This document shows positions 21,476 through 32,330 of a DNA stretch of 64,000 bases, piece after piece. The translations under genes and the position numbers were made by a program. This stretch comes from Adenophora triphylla var. japonica. Taxonomy: Eukaryota; Streptophyta; Magnoliopsida; Asterales; Campanulaceae. The stretch covers positions 266,494 through 330,493 of the forward strand of contig JAFEMH010002572.1 of NCBI GenBank assembly GCA_022495995.1, in the 5' to 3' direction. The notes below the pieces were generated by a model. That model was not told the origin of the DNA and made no database searches. It saw only the letters and a program-made list of their open reading frames with translations. Each line of letters begins with the position of its first letter. Positions within the stretch are counted from its first letter, which is position 1.

Positions 21476-22654
21476 TAAATATATTCATTCGATATAATAC
21501 TTTTATCATAGGTTCAAGTTGAGGAGCTCGCATTGACAGATGAAGAGAAGGTGTTGTTGATGGAGAAAACAAATGAGGATGGAAAAGACGATGATTTTGA
21601 AATGTCAGTGGTAAAACATGGTACTGAAAAAAGAATTGGGGGAGGGGATGAAGGAGGATGTACGAATCTTCAAGAGTTAGTAGATAATTTTGAATTAATG
21701 TTGGGGTCCAATCTGACACCTACTGATAAAGGTCAGGGGAGTGGGTCAAACGAATTGATTGAATTAAGGAGTGAAAATGAAATTTTGAAGCTGGAAAAAG
21801 CTCAGTTGCTGGAACAGATTAAGGAGTACGAACTGAAAAACAACAACGCGATTGAAGAGGGGCATGTTTTTTTGACTGCTGAGGTTGAGTTGAGGAGAAA
21901 TTTTGACAACGCGCTTAAATAAAAGGACAAATAGATTGCAAAACTTAAAAGTTTACAAGAGGAGAGAGACAGAGAAATAAAAATTTTGGAAGAAAAATTG
22001 GCAGAAAAGGAGAAGGAAAGTTTGCAAAAGAAGCCAAAAGGGGATGAAGAGAAGTGCATGGAAATTTTGGCTGTGGGGAACCAGGACAAGATAGTTGATA
22101 CTATGGGCTCCATGGAAAGAAGAGTAAAGGAAAGAGGGGATAAGAGGAAAAAGAAGGTCGATCCTGATTATACATACGACAGAAAGAAGAGGAGGCCACA
22201 GGTTTCAAACATCGAGGGAAAGAAGAAAACAGAAAAAGAAAACTTGGGTGGGAGTAAAATGGTTTTAGATGTTGATCAATTGGATGATAACAGTGTTTTC
22301 TTACCAACATTTAATGAGAACTTCAGTCTCACAACCAAGTCCATGGATGAGGCAACAAAGAGAAAATTTACAGATTTATGCGGAAGACTCGCACGTCCGT
22401 AAGTAACACTTTTATTAAAATTGTTTTCATTTATTAAAAATCTTGATGATAATAGAAATGTATTTTTTTTTTGCAGTGACAGTGTATGGTACATTTCGGG
22501 ATTGCATGTGACGATGTGGCAACTGTGGGAATTGGCTCATGATAAGATGACCGAAGATGCGGTACAAACATTTTTTATCCCTGAACAATATAAATATGTG
22601 TCTTTGTCTTCGTCTTAGTATGTGTTATGTGTTGTTGAATTGGTAAATGACATA

Positions 22655-22720
22655 AAACAGGTCTTATCTCCCTTCTTATGTCGATTATACAGGTCCTATA
22701 CCACTATGTATAGGATGTCC
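22655..22720. repeat. Degenerate copy of the GGTCCTATA repeat, fifth intron
   Basis: CAGGTCTTATCTCC and CAGGTCCTATACCACTATGT with ATAGGATGTCC form one or two decayed copies within the intron 22562-22834. Confidence 0.65.
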
Positions 22721-23324
22721 TAATTTTAAAATTCGTAATCGCTTGTTTTTTTTTTTTTTTTTACAATAATAAATATGTGGTTTAATATATATGCCAGTGA
22801 ACGCTGACTTGTTACTCGTTAAATGTATTTTTAGGTGATGGATGCTTACCTAAATATTTTGAGGGACAAATACAAAGAACTCCCCCCTCCATCTGGTGGA
22901 CGCCAAAGGCCAAAAGTTAATTTTGTCTCAAGTTTTGCTACCGTAAGTCTTATTTATTGATTTAAAAGATACTTACGCCTCAATTTTTTTTAATTAAAGT
23001 TAATTATCAGCTTTATGCTTACATTTAAAATTGATTTGTTTCCAGCAATGGTTGAAGGACAAGAACTCGGAAGAAATAAAGAGAGGAATCAACAATGTCA
23101 TCAAACAATTTGCGGATGATGAAAAAAAATTTATATTGTTTCCAATTCACTCATCAAGGAATGATCGTGGTGTCAGGACAAACGATCATTAGACATTGCT
23201 AGTGCTTGACACAGAAAATGGGGAGTATAAATTTTACAACTCCATGAAGAGGACAAAAGGAAAAGACCACTACGCAACACACGGCAGACTAATAGTAATA
23301 TTTTATATATGACCTATAATATGT

Positions 23325-23450
23325 TGTGTATATCATGTTACAAGGTCCTATATCAACTGCTATAGGACCTTTCAAAGGCTTTATAGCTTTGTATATGACG
23401 GTGCCAGGTCCTATACCAACTGCTATAGGACCATTCAAATTTCTTTTTTT
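23325..23450. repeat. GGTCCTATA palindromic repeats, last intron
   Basis: Two full copies lie near 23343 and 23408. Both have GGTCCTATA..CAACTGCTATAGGACC structure followed by TTCAAA and a TTTATAGC-type linker. The intron ends at the acceptor 23521. Confidence 0.8.
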
Positions 23451-23782
23451 TAATTTTTTGAATTCTGATACCTGGTGTTTGATTTCACATATAATAATTG
23501 ATTCCTTTCTTTCAATTTCAGTTTGATCATGTCAGGGCACTGTACAAACGACTAGAGGAGACTCAAAAGGACATGGATACTTTCATAGATTTGAAACGCG
23601 GAGACATTCCAAAACAGCGAGATGATAGTTTGGATTGTGGAATAATCGTCCTAATGGAAGCAGAGGAGACGTTTGAAAAAGGAGTAATTAGCAAGACATA
23701 TGAAGACGATGCTGTCTCGAAGTATAGGGGGAAAATGATACATGACATTTTAGCAAGTCCACATTGTCCTCATCATTCATAA

Positions 23783-24097
23783 ATTAAACATCTTAGTTTT
23801 TTTTTTGGATGGAATGATAAAAATTGGTTGTTGTTGAACAGATTACTTTTATATTTGATATATGTTGGTTAAATATATTCCAAATATTTTTAAGGTCTCA
23901 TAGTGGGTTTTCTTTATTAATTCTTAATCATCAAAAACTGAATTCAACAAAGTTATAAATGAGTTTAAATACTTCTCCAAACCCTAAAACAAATAGCCCA
24001 AGAAAGTACCAAAATAACCCTAATTAACATAAATCAAAACATCAGCAATGAAACAGAAAACAGAATAAAGAAACATTGCAATTTGACCGTGAGGCGT
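23783..24097. other. Spacer between Ulp1-like gene and Tat element A
   Basis: AT-rich sequence without recognisable genes or repeats. The first 100 bp may include the 3' end of the Ulp1-like transcription unit. Confidence 0.5.
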
Positions 24098-24413
24098 TGT
24101 AAGTGCTCCAATTTGAGCTTGTTAGTATTTTCGTTAGAAAATTAACGAAAGTTATAACATTCCTAACAATTACTAACAATTACTAACATTTCCTAACAAT
24201 CCTAACATTTCTAACAAAGTGAGGGCAAAATGGGCATTGTTATTTAAGGGTAAACCAAGGAAAAGAATAAAAAAAGTGAAAGAAATGGTCAAAAACCAAA
24301 AATAGAAATGGCTGGAACATAATCTGGCTGTTTAATTTGAATTTTAAAAAAGATTATTCCTTGTGTCCAAAGCCTGAAGCAGCATTTAATGAACAGTGCA
24401 CGCGACTGATCCT

Positions 24414-24453
24414 ATCCGCGCGGATGACTTTGTATTTTCAGAGGGCTATAAAT
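24414..24453 (+). promoter_or_regulatory. LTR promoter of A: palindrome ATCCGCGCGGAT plus TATA box
   Basis: A perfect 12-bp palindrome (24414-24425) is followed after 21 bp by TATAAAT (24447-24453) in the context GGGCTATAAATTGAGC. The same palindrome recurs at 43341-43352, upstream of the antisense gene. The spacing matches element B exactly. Confidence 0.7.
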
Positions 24454-25664
24454 TGAGCCCTCCAGTCACAAAAATAGAGAGGAACAAGAGCACAATTCAC
24501 AGCATTTGGCGAAAATACTCGAGAAAACAGTGAGAATTCTCTAAGAATTGTCACCTTTTTCTCTTGAATCTTCCCAACTTTCACTCACTCAAATCAAACT
24601 CACTCACCATCATATTCAAAGCCTCAAACACTCATACATTCAAGCCAAAGCCCCAAAATACAAAGAAGATAGGTATAACCTCCCTCTTCTTACCCTAAAT
24701 CTCTCATCCATGCATGCATCTTCAAACTACAAAATGTAGTTTGTTCATTTTCTTACTCTAGATCCAAGAGGATCACCATGGAAGTTCATCTCCATGGATG
24801 ATCCTCTACAAGGATCAACATTTTCTTCAATGTGTTCTTATTTTCTTGCAAATGCATCTTCAAAACCCTAAAAACCCATTTTCAAGCATCAAATCTCATT
24901 TTCAAAGGATAAAATTCCCCTTCCCAAGCAAATGAAGTGCTTAGTCCTAATGTACCCCAAGGATGGTTTGGTATAGTTGATTCACCACTAAAATGTCAAG
25001 TGATCACTAACCAAAACCTAGGGAAATGGGGACAAGCATGGATGCAAAACCCCCCTTTAAATCATATTTTCTTTCTTGAGAAGTTGCTGTCCAGTAGCAA
25101 TTTTCCAGGATCCCAGTCCATTGTCTTAATTTTTGGACACAGATAAACTTGGAATTTGGTGTTGACTACAAATCACTTTTTGTAGACAACATCAAGATCT
25201 TTCCAGACATATTTTTACTTTATTTTTTGGGTGAGTAAAAATCCTCTTTTCAAATTTTCTTTTAGAGGCCAGTTCATCAGCTTCTGGTAATCCAGATCTC
25301 ATATCTGAGATTTCCAGAAGGTTTTGACCCCTCAAATCTTCTCCAAAATGGAAAATTCCTTCTCAAAAATCTTATTTAAGGTGTCTGGAACAACTTTTAT
25401 TCTCTGAGTTTATCCAGATTATGAAGTTTTAAGACCCTTGAATCCATTTCAAAATCAAGGGTTCACTGCCTTTTTCATTCTGGTAGAAGTGACTCTCAAC
25501 TTCAAAAGGTCTTTTGAGTACCAAATCTCAACCCAAAAATCTTCCAAAAAATCATGGGATCAGTTTAAAGTCTTAAAAAGATATCTCAATTTTTACTTTT
25601 CTGAGTTTCAACTTATTTTGGCCAACACACACACACACACACACAAATGATTTTCAGCTTGGAA

Positions 25665-25786
25665 GACTCGTTTTACGAGGCATTCCGGGTGCACACTAAC
25701 GTCCTTCCCGGCGTGTAACATGACCTCCGAACCCAAATCTCTAATCTCGGGCATTTTTCAAAGTTTTGGCCCTTAAAATAAAAATG
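25665..25786 (+). terminator. LTR hairpin and polyadenylation signal of A
   Basis: GACTCGTTTTACGAGGC contains the stem CTCG/CGAG and is identical to a 17-mer in B's LTR (44838-44854). About 100 bp on lies AATAAAAA, a canonical poly(A) signal, placed shortly before a GGCGTGGCGACTC motif. Confidence 0.55.
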
Positions 25787-25883
25787 GCGTGGCGACTCCG
25801 GTCTTTTTTTCGATTGGTTTTCAAAGAAACAAAAATTTCAAAGCAAACCCTTTCGGAAAAATTTTGGTGGCACATCATCACAG

Positions 25884-25901
25884 TGGCGACTCTGCTGGGG
25901 A
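25884..25901 (+). other. Primer binding site, tRNA-Arg type
   Basis: TGGCGACTCTGCTGGGGA starts one base after the LTR. From memory, this sequence is complementary to a plant tRNA-Arg 3' end and is characteristic of Ogre/Tat retrotransposons. Confidence 0.85.
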
Positions 25902-27369
25902 ATTAAGCTTTTTTTTTCTAAAAAAAAAATGATATTTGGTATATTGGTGGAAACCATTAAACTTCCCGTTATCGCCTCCTAACACGAGTCGGGGATAAAT
26001 TGTGGTTTAACAATCCCACGTACCGGTATCACCGTTTTCAAAAAAAAAGAGAAAAAGCTTTTGAGGGTCAAGCTTCCGTCCCGGCTTTGAAAATCATTTG
26101 TGTGTGTGTGTTGATTTTTGCACGTTTTCGTGTTGTTTTGGCCGCCTCGGAAAAAGTCAAAATTTTGACTGTCGGAATCATGTCCCTAACTGTCGGAATT
26201 TTCGTGCTTACGTGCTTATGTGTTCATTAAATTTCAAAAAAAAATTTCAAAAAAAAAAAGGATTTTCAAAAAAGAAAATTTTCAAAAAAAAAAATCATGC
26301 ATCATATTTTTAAGACACATAAAAAAAAAATTCCTATTTTACTCAGAAAAAGAATATAGACTGCTTGCACACTACGCGCACGTGACCTTACACTGCACAC
26401 TACGTCCCTAACCCGGGGAAATCCTTGTCGCGGTCCGTTTGGTCTTATTACGCCTCTCGGACGAGCACAGGACTACCCAAACATCCCATGGAGCCTCGTG
26501 TCGACCATGCACTTGTCCGTGACACACTTTGTCCGAGACACGGTTGGTTTTTAGTCTGGTTTGTGTCATGCCCTGTCTGTGTATAGACCTTTCCTTTCAA
26601 GCCTTTGTCGGCATACCGACTCAATATCTTTCGGGGACCCTAATCAGTCGAAGTTCTGCCGGTTTTCCGCCGCAGACTTTGACCAAGATATTGACCGGCG
26701 CCTTGACTTCGGCTCGGCGGCACAAATTATACACTCGACTCCCGGCATTGACACCGAGTCATCAAGGATTAATGATTATTCCATGCCTAATTACGGCTTA
26801 AGCGACGACAAGTCAAGATCAATTGTGGACGCTATCGGTCCAAATCATGCCGACTTTCGTCGAGGCCTCGGACATGATCTTGACTTTCGACGTCGGCCTT
26901 GTCCGTAATTTACATCGAATGCTCGTTAAGACTCGATTACCCGCCGTACTTTTAGGATCGTTTTTCTTTCGGTCGGTGGGACCTCGCTTGCCCTATAGGA
27001 CCTCGCCCGGGCCGCCCACCCCGGGAGGTCGAAATACAGTGGAATACGAGGGGCTTATAGACGTAGTGACGGGGCCCACCGATCCAGATCCAGCAGTAGT
27101 TTGCAAAAAGAAAAAGAAGAGCAATCTTTTCCAACCGACTAGGTTAATAAAGCATGTTTTAAGTAAACGTGAACAAATAATCGCATGTTGCATGAGCCTA
27201 AAGCCCAAACATCTACCCTCCTTCATTCCCGGACATCCGAACCTTCGTATCCTTTCCCCGCAGCCTCCGCACAAAGCTTGGTTTCGGGCACCGGGTCATC
27301 GTTTGATTAGTTGGGAAGAGTCAAGCGCGTCATCGCCTTCGCCGTTTGTTCCGACTCCGGGTTTCGTAA
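25902..27369 (+). other. Long 5' leader of Tat element A
   Basis: No intact ORF. Several segments are conserved with B's leader (45118-46320), including CACACTACGCGCAC, the TCCCTAACCCGG region and a GGTCGAAATACAGTG block followed by GGGGCTTATAG. Conservation at similar positions argues for a functional untranslated leader or a decayed ORF1, which some Ogre-type elements have. Which of the two cannot be told by eye. Confidence 0.55.
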
Positions 27370-28518
27370 TGTCCGCATCGGCCGGTAATGATGGGGATAA
27401 CGTCACTCCGCCTCCCGGGACCCCTCGGACGAGCAACGGTGGAATCGGTTAGCGAGACAGATGAGGTTACGACAGAAGCACGGCTAAACAGCCTTATGGA
27501 GGCTATTAAGAGCCATGGTGCGGCCGCCGGCCTCAATCCGTATGGCACCTTCACCGTGGAAGAAGACGAGGATGCCAACCCCACTCTCGGTCGCCCCAAC
27601 TACTCCAGATGCCACCACCCACCTCCTATGGAGCCACTACCAGTAACCCATGCTCCTCGGTCTTCGGGTCAGCCCGGCTCCCCAACTACGGATCACGGAT
27701 CCATGCGGCAGACGGCACTGAGCCGGTTCGCTCCCTCGGTGGGGACAAAGCCGTCGGAATGTCTTCTCATGGTTGGGGTTATCTCGGAATGCCCCAACAA
27801 ATTGGAATGCCACCTCGCTCGGAACCGATCAATCCGGACCTTCACAAAGAATGTACCACGGTTCGAATGCCGCCACGGCTCGGTTACGGGCCACGTCGGG
27901 GCCTCTCCTCGAATAGTATCTTGGTTCATTGCTCCTCACACAAATCCGTTCCTCACTCAGACTTCTATGGGTTACCAAGCCTCCATCCCGGTGTCATCCG
28001 AATCACCAGACCGCAGCATTCCCGGGTTATACACCCTCGCCTCAGCCGGCCATGCAATTCAACAGTCAGGGACAGCAGCTTGCACCTAAGCCTACTTACG
28101 GGCCCCATTCTGGAAATCCAAGTCATCCGGCTACATCGGGGCTGCCTCCACCTACTTTGCCAGTTGAAAATCAACAGCAGGCCGCAAGTTTCTATCCCTT
28201 CGCCCAAGCTCCTACTCATGCTCCCCAGGGTAACTTAGCCCCAGGGCAGGTTTTCACCTACGTCCCCGGATCGGTCGTTCCCTCCACCAGTCTGCCTCCA
28301 GTGGTAGCTCCTCTCTCTAGCTCAACCACTAGCCTGAATGCCATGGTTCCACCACAAGACCCTCACTTGGCCTGCTTTATGGAACAACACAAGGAAATGA
28401 AAGCGCAGATCGCTGAACCGATCGCCAAGAAGTTCGCCTTCCGCCTACTGCACTGACTCCATTGTTCCTCTGCCCCACAAATTCGTGATGCCTAATCTGG
28501 ATCTCTTTGATGGGACTG
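27370..28518 (+). pseudogene. Tat element A gag, 5' part
   Basis: The frame begins MSASAGNDGDNVTPPPGTPR and shifts after about 27 codons (near 27450). It continues with ARLNSLMEAIKSHGAAAGLN and a Pro/Gln/Ser-rich segment, and reaches the capsid-like domain at HKFVMPNLDLFDGT, where the Athila-like insertion interrupts it at 28518. Gag would form the virus-like particle and package the RNA. Several frame changes show it is not functional. Confidence 0.7.
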
Positions 28519-29955
28519 TGACGAGTGTCGAATTGCGTCAAAAATAAATTCCGACTCAAACTACCTACAATTGATTTGTAGATAGGGTAAGTAGGGTCGA
28601 ACCACCGAGACACGTATTTCAAAGTAGAAAAATTATTGCTATGGCAAAGATTTAATAAAAAAAAAAAAGTTTTGTTGTTTTAACTAATGCTTTTGAAAAA
28701 AAACTAAATTTGTATAGAAGAGATTTAAATAATAAAATAAAATGGAATTCTCGGGATTGGGTTCACAATTATGCTCAAATTTCAATAATCATCAATCAAA
28801 GTATACTTGGGGTTCGTTCTTACGAAATTATGATTGGGACACTTAGGCGGGTGATTTGCAATCAAGTGCTTCCAACTAATCTATTCCCTTGGCCCGTTCA
28901 TAGATTAATTGGAAACCCATTTAGAAAAGAAGAACGTCAAGAACGACAATTCTTATGAATCTTTTGGCGGGGATTCAACAAATTGTAATTATCAAGCAAA
29001 GACTAATTACAATTGCGAATTTGGCGGTTCACAATTATAATTCAAGATCATTCAAAAACACATATGGCATGCAACATACATATTCTAAAATTGCATTAAG
29101 AACTACTTGATAATCCCAAGACTTACAATGATAATAATGAAAATTAAAACTTAAAACATAAAATGTTACCTCCAATCCCAAGAATTTAGATTTAGCTATC
29201 CATGGGAACCATGAACAACAAAAAGAAAATATGAAAAAATAAAAATATGAAAAGATGATAATTATCCTAAGAATAGTGTTTTTCTCCTCTCTTAATACCC
29301 ACGGCAAATAAACTGCTCCCTCTCTTTAATACCCTCAACTAATTGCTAATAAAAATCCTCCTTGCAATGCTCCCTTAAAAATAATACCCACGTTTTGCAA
29401 TTTTTCCAAATTCCTAACCCCCCACATCATTGTGAACAATCACCTTAATTAATATTCTTAATTAAGATTAAGCCCACAAAACCCAACTCAATTCCTTGCA
29501 TGGCCCATTGCCTTCCAAACTCAGCCCAACTCCTTGCTATCCTCGGCCAGCCTTGCTGTTCATGCCTTGGCCTTGTGATTGGTGATGCTCGGCCAGCTTC
29601 CCCATTTGGCCCCAACTTTTGTACCTCCTTAGATTCGCTTCGTCCCATAATTGCAACGTCATTTTTTCTTCGCATTTTGGACATTATAAAAATTATGTTA
29701 CACTTTCCTTGAGCTTCCATATTTTCACTTTGTCCCAAAACTTTATAGAACCATTTTTTTCAACTTCCAAAATTTACACTTAGATACTTGCACTTCCAAA
29801 GTGACACAAAATGCTTCGAATTCGCTCAATCTCCACTTGGCCCCTGAAAACTAAATAAACACTAAAAACACACATTAAAATACACACAACTCAAGGATTA
29901 AGCAAATAATAAGTTCATAAAATATTCAATGGATGAGTGTAAAACTCACTCATCA
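28519..29955 (-). repeat. 3' LTR of the Athila-like element
   Basis: On the minus strand it starts TGATGAGTGAGTTTTACAC and ends CACTCGTCA. It matches the other LTR base for base except for about four small differences: two indels plus a substitution in the A-rich tract near 29240, and C versus T near 29511. Such low divergence indicates a recent insertion. Confidence 0.93.
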
Positions 29956-31375
29956 AATACCCCCAAACTTAAGCATTTGCTAGTCCTCGAGCAAACACCA
30001 AAATAAACTATAAACAATACAAAACTAAAAACAAACTACTCTACCAAATAATCAACTATGTCCACACATTCTTGCATGTTCCACAATTGCACAATTCATA
30101 AACTACCATCAACCGCCGGATAAGACTTCCACTATACAAGTATCAATATATTTTCCCATTAATTTTAGCATCTTACTTAACCATTATAATTACACCATAA
30201 ATCTCAATGCAAATATCATCTCTCCCTTTATTCACAACCAAGATCCATTTTTACAAAGCTAAGTACACCAATCATCTTTTATTTTATTGATTTTATCTAT
30301 CAAACAACACTTTTTAAAACAACGCATGAATACTCCCTGGAAACAACTATACACCCCCCCCAAACTTGATTCTTTAAGCACATTTTAAAATATTCTACCG
30401 TTCAAGTAGGGAACACTGTAGCAGCGAACTCCATGCCCCTAATACTAGGTAGAGATTTATTTAAAGGTTTTTGAGAGTTAGCCACTTCGGTATCGAGCTT
30501 GGTACGGACCATCACAGCGGTAAAGCTCTTCCTCCATAACACTACTGCATACCCAGAAATCTGGTTAAGCTAGAATAATCCCTAACCAATTAATCTACGC
30601 GTCTGGAGGTTTCACCGATTATACATTGAATTGCCATTGCTCTCATTTTTTTTCTTTCTTTTTCTTTTTTTTTCTCTTTTTTTTTTTTTTTTTTCAAAAC
30701 AGCAAGGGGGGGGGGGTTTCCATTCACATCAAAGGAATACTCATCACAAGACTTGCCTAGTGTTGCTACTTGATACACAAATTCATTAACTTAAAAAAAT
30801 GATGGTGTACTCTGAACTTTATAAAAATGGATCAAAAATTATCAACAAAGAGATTGTTTTCACAAGTGCACCAAACTTACAACTAAGAGATTTATGACAC
30901 AATCATAACTCTTAAGTAATGGACCACAATTAATCAAAAATATACCAAAACTTGCATATACAAATTATCAAACCCAATTATCCTCTTTAGCAGTCACAAC
31001 AAATCACATGCAATCATGGGGAACACCAAGAATGTTAATGACTATACAAGAAAAGACATAGCTAATTATCATTTTTTTTCTTTTCTTTTTCTCTTTTTTT
31101 TTCAAAATTTTTTTTTTTTTTTTTATTAATTTTTTCTTCAAACTAAATTAAAACTAACCTAAGAAACACCAACACAAAATATATACATTTCCTACCCCCA
31201 AACTTAAAACGCACATTGTCCCTAATGTGATTAAAAAGAAAGAAAGAAAAAACAAATATAAATAAAAAGGATGAAATACTTACAACCTCCATCAGACGAA
31301 AGACCCGCACGACGGGCAATGTTCTTCACCCGTGCATCCAACTTCTCCACATTTACATTTATTTGCTCCATGCAT
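29956..31375 (-). other. Athila-like element 3' untranslated region
   Basis: No gene. On the minus strand, three G-rich tracts of the form AAGTTTGGGGG lie near 31200, 30360 and 29970. The last is the polypurine tract beside the LTR. Poly-T and poly-C homopolymers are frequent (30650-30715, 31075-31130). A short frame at 31413-31231 (MEQINVNVEKLDARVKNIAR) could be residual element coding sequence, unidentified. Confidence 0.6.
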
Positions 31376-32314
31376 TCAACAAGCCCCAAGAATGGCTCCC
31401 CAAGTGCTTGCATTCACTTTAACAGGCATTTCTTTTATAACCTCATATGCCTCGTACAATCTCCCCACCATCTCAGCTAGTGGTAATTCATACGTGATAG
31501 AAGCTCTGCCCTCTGCGATGAATTTCATTTCTTTAAACACTCCACGTCGCTCTTGAGAAAGTTCCATAAGTGCACCAATATAATCTTTCGGGGTCAGCAT
31601 CTCAATCTTAACAAACAATTCCTCAATCGATTTCCTTTTTCCAGCTTCAGGAAGTAAAGATGGATTAGAACACTCAACAGTATCACCATTTACGCAGTTG
31701 ACTTTGTAAATGACACTAGGAGCAGTAGTTATTATTGTCAAGTTGTACTCCCGCTCAAGTCTTTCCTGAACAATTTCCATATGGAGCAGACCCAAGAACC
31801 CACATCTAAATACGAAACCCATGGCACTTGAGGATTCAAGTTCAAACTGAAAGAAGTTGCTGTTATGAACTTCAAGGCAGCATCGTTAAGTTGTAGTTTC
31901 TCTAATGCGTCACGTAAATCAGTAAATTGGTCTGCATCAACAGGAAACAAACCACAAAACACCATCGGCGTCACCTCCTTATAACCGGGCAATGATTGTT
32001 CCGCCTTACTACTATATTGAGTTATGGTATCCCCTACCCTAGCATCTGCGACTGATCTTATGGAAGCCGAAAGATATCCCACCTCGCCAGCATAAAGTTC
32101 ATCAACTTGCAACTGATTGGGTGACAAGACTCCAATCTCATCAGCATAGTAATCCTTTTTACTGGCCATAAAAGTAATTCTATCACCTTTCCTTATGGTG
32201 CCATCAATTATGCGAAAATACACGATAACACCTCTATATGCATCATAGTAACTCTTCAATTTCCTTCAATACACGATCTGGTTCAGCACCTGGAAGGTCT
32301 ATTTTATTTAAAAC
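31376..32314 (-). pseudogene. LEPA: Captured host cDNA: chloroplast LEPA (EF4) fragment fused to PPR fragment
   Basis: The minus strand reads [20 protein letters not shown], then [56 protein letters not shown], then [52 protein letters not shown]. This is the ribosomal back-translocase LEPA/EF4, organellar type. At LAEMVG it switches to [14 protein letters not shown] plus [12 protein letters not shown], a PPR-protein C-terminal motif. The intron-free exon joins and the host origin are clear. The first join is out of frame and lacks the segment between KEIEE and SYYDAY. A 23-nt tail ending in CAG (31847-31869) sits at another exon join. It is not translatable as one protein. Confidence 0.9.
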
Positions 32315-32330
32315 CTTGGCCCATCTGCTT

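Larger units (their letters stand above)
18741..23782 (+). pseudogene. Decayed multi-exon gene with Ulp1-type cysteine protease C-terminus
   Basis: Exons with good splice sites are about 19951-20795, 20904-21032, 21512-22398, 22477-22561, 22835-22942, 23046-~23290 and 23522-23782. The N-terminal part (FLLGKVLVALSASDVSTIFG; CASILP-YWFNEHTKVF across an intron) resembles DUF1985/plant-mobile-domain regions. The middle is a long charged coiled coil. The C-terminus is Ulp1-like: His in NDH followed by TLLVLD, FYNSM in the Asp position, and QRDDSLDCGI with catalytic Gln and Cys. Such proteins are SUMO-protease-like and are often carried by MULE-type transposons (KI-MULEs). Disabling stops: two near 21919-21933, one directly after the catalytic His near 23191, and a frame change near 20230. 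No TIRs were recognised. Confidence 0.75.
24098..25882 (+). repeat. 5' LTR of Tat element A
   Basis: It starts TGTAAGTGCTCCAATTTGAG and ends ATCATCACA, one base before the primer site. The start matches the start of the LTR at 43695 (TGTAAGTACCCCAATCTG). Inside are a palindrome and TATA box (24414-24453), a 40-nt hairpin in the leader (24768-24807), a CA microsatellite (25625-25646), a GACTCGTTTTACGAGGC hairpin (25665) and an AATAAAA signal (25778-25784). Limits were set by eye, so a few bp of error is possible. Confidence 0.75.

Noticed and set aside
26823..27452. 209-codon ORF upstream of gag in element A
   Set aside because: The frame crosses conserved noncoding leader blocks shared with B at DNA level but not kept in frame there. 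A decayed ORF1 cannot be excluded.
28710..28958. 82-codon ORF conserved perfectly with 34611-34859
   Set aside because: Identity comes from the two LTRs of one young element, not from selection on a protein; no domain.
31231..31413. Separate small gene after the PPR fragment
   Set aside because: Overlaps the PPR frame, starts from an out-of-frame codon and ends in low-complexity sequence. At most it is residual element coding sequence.
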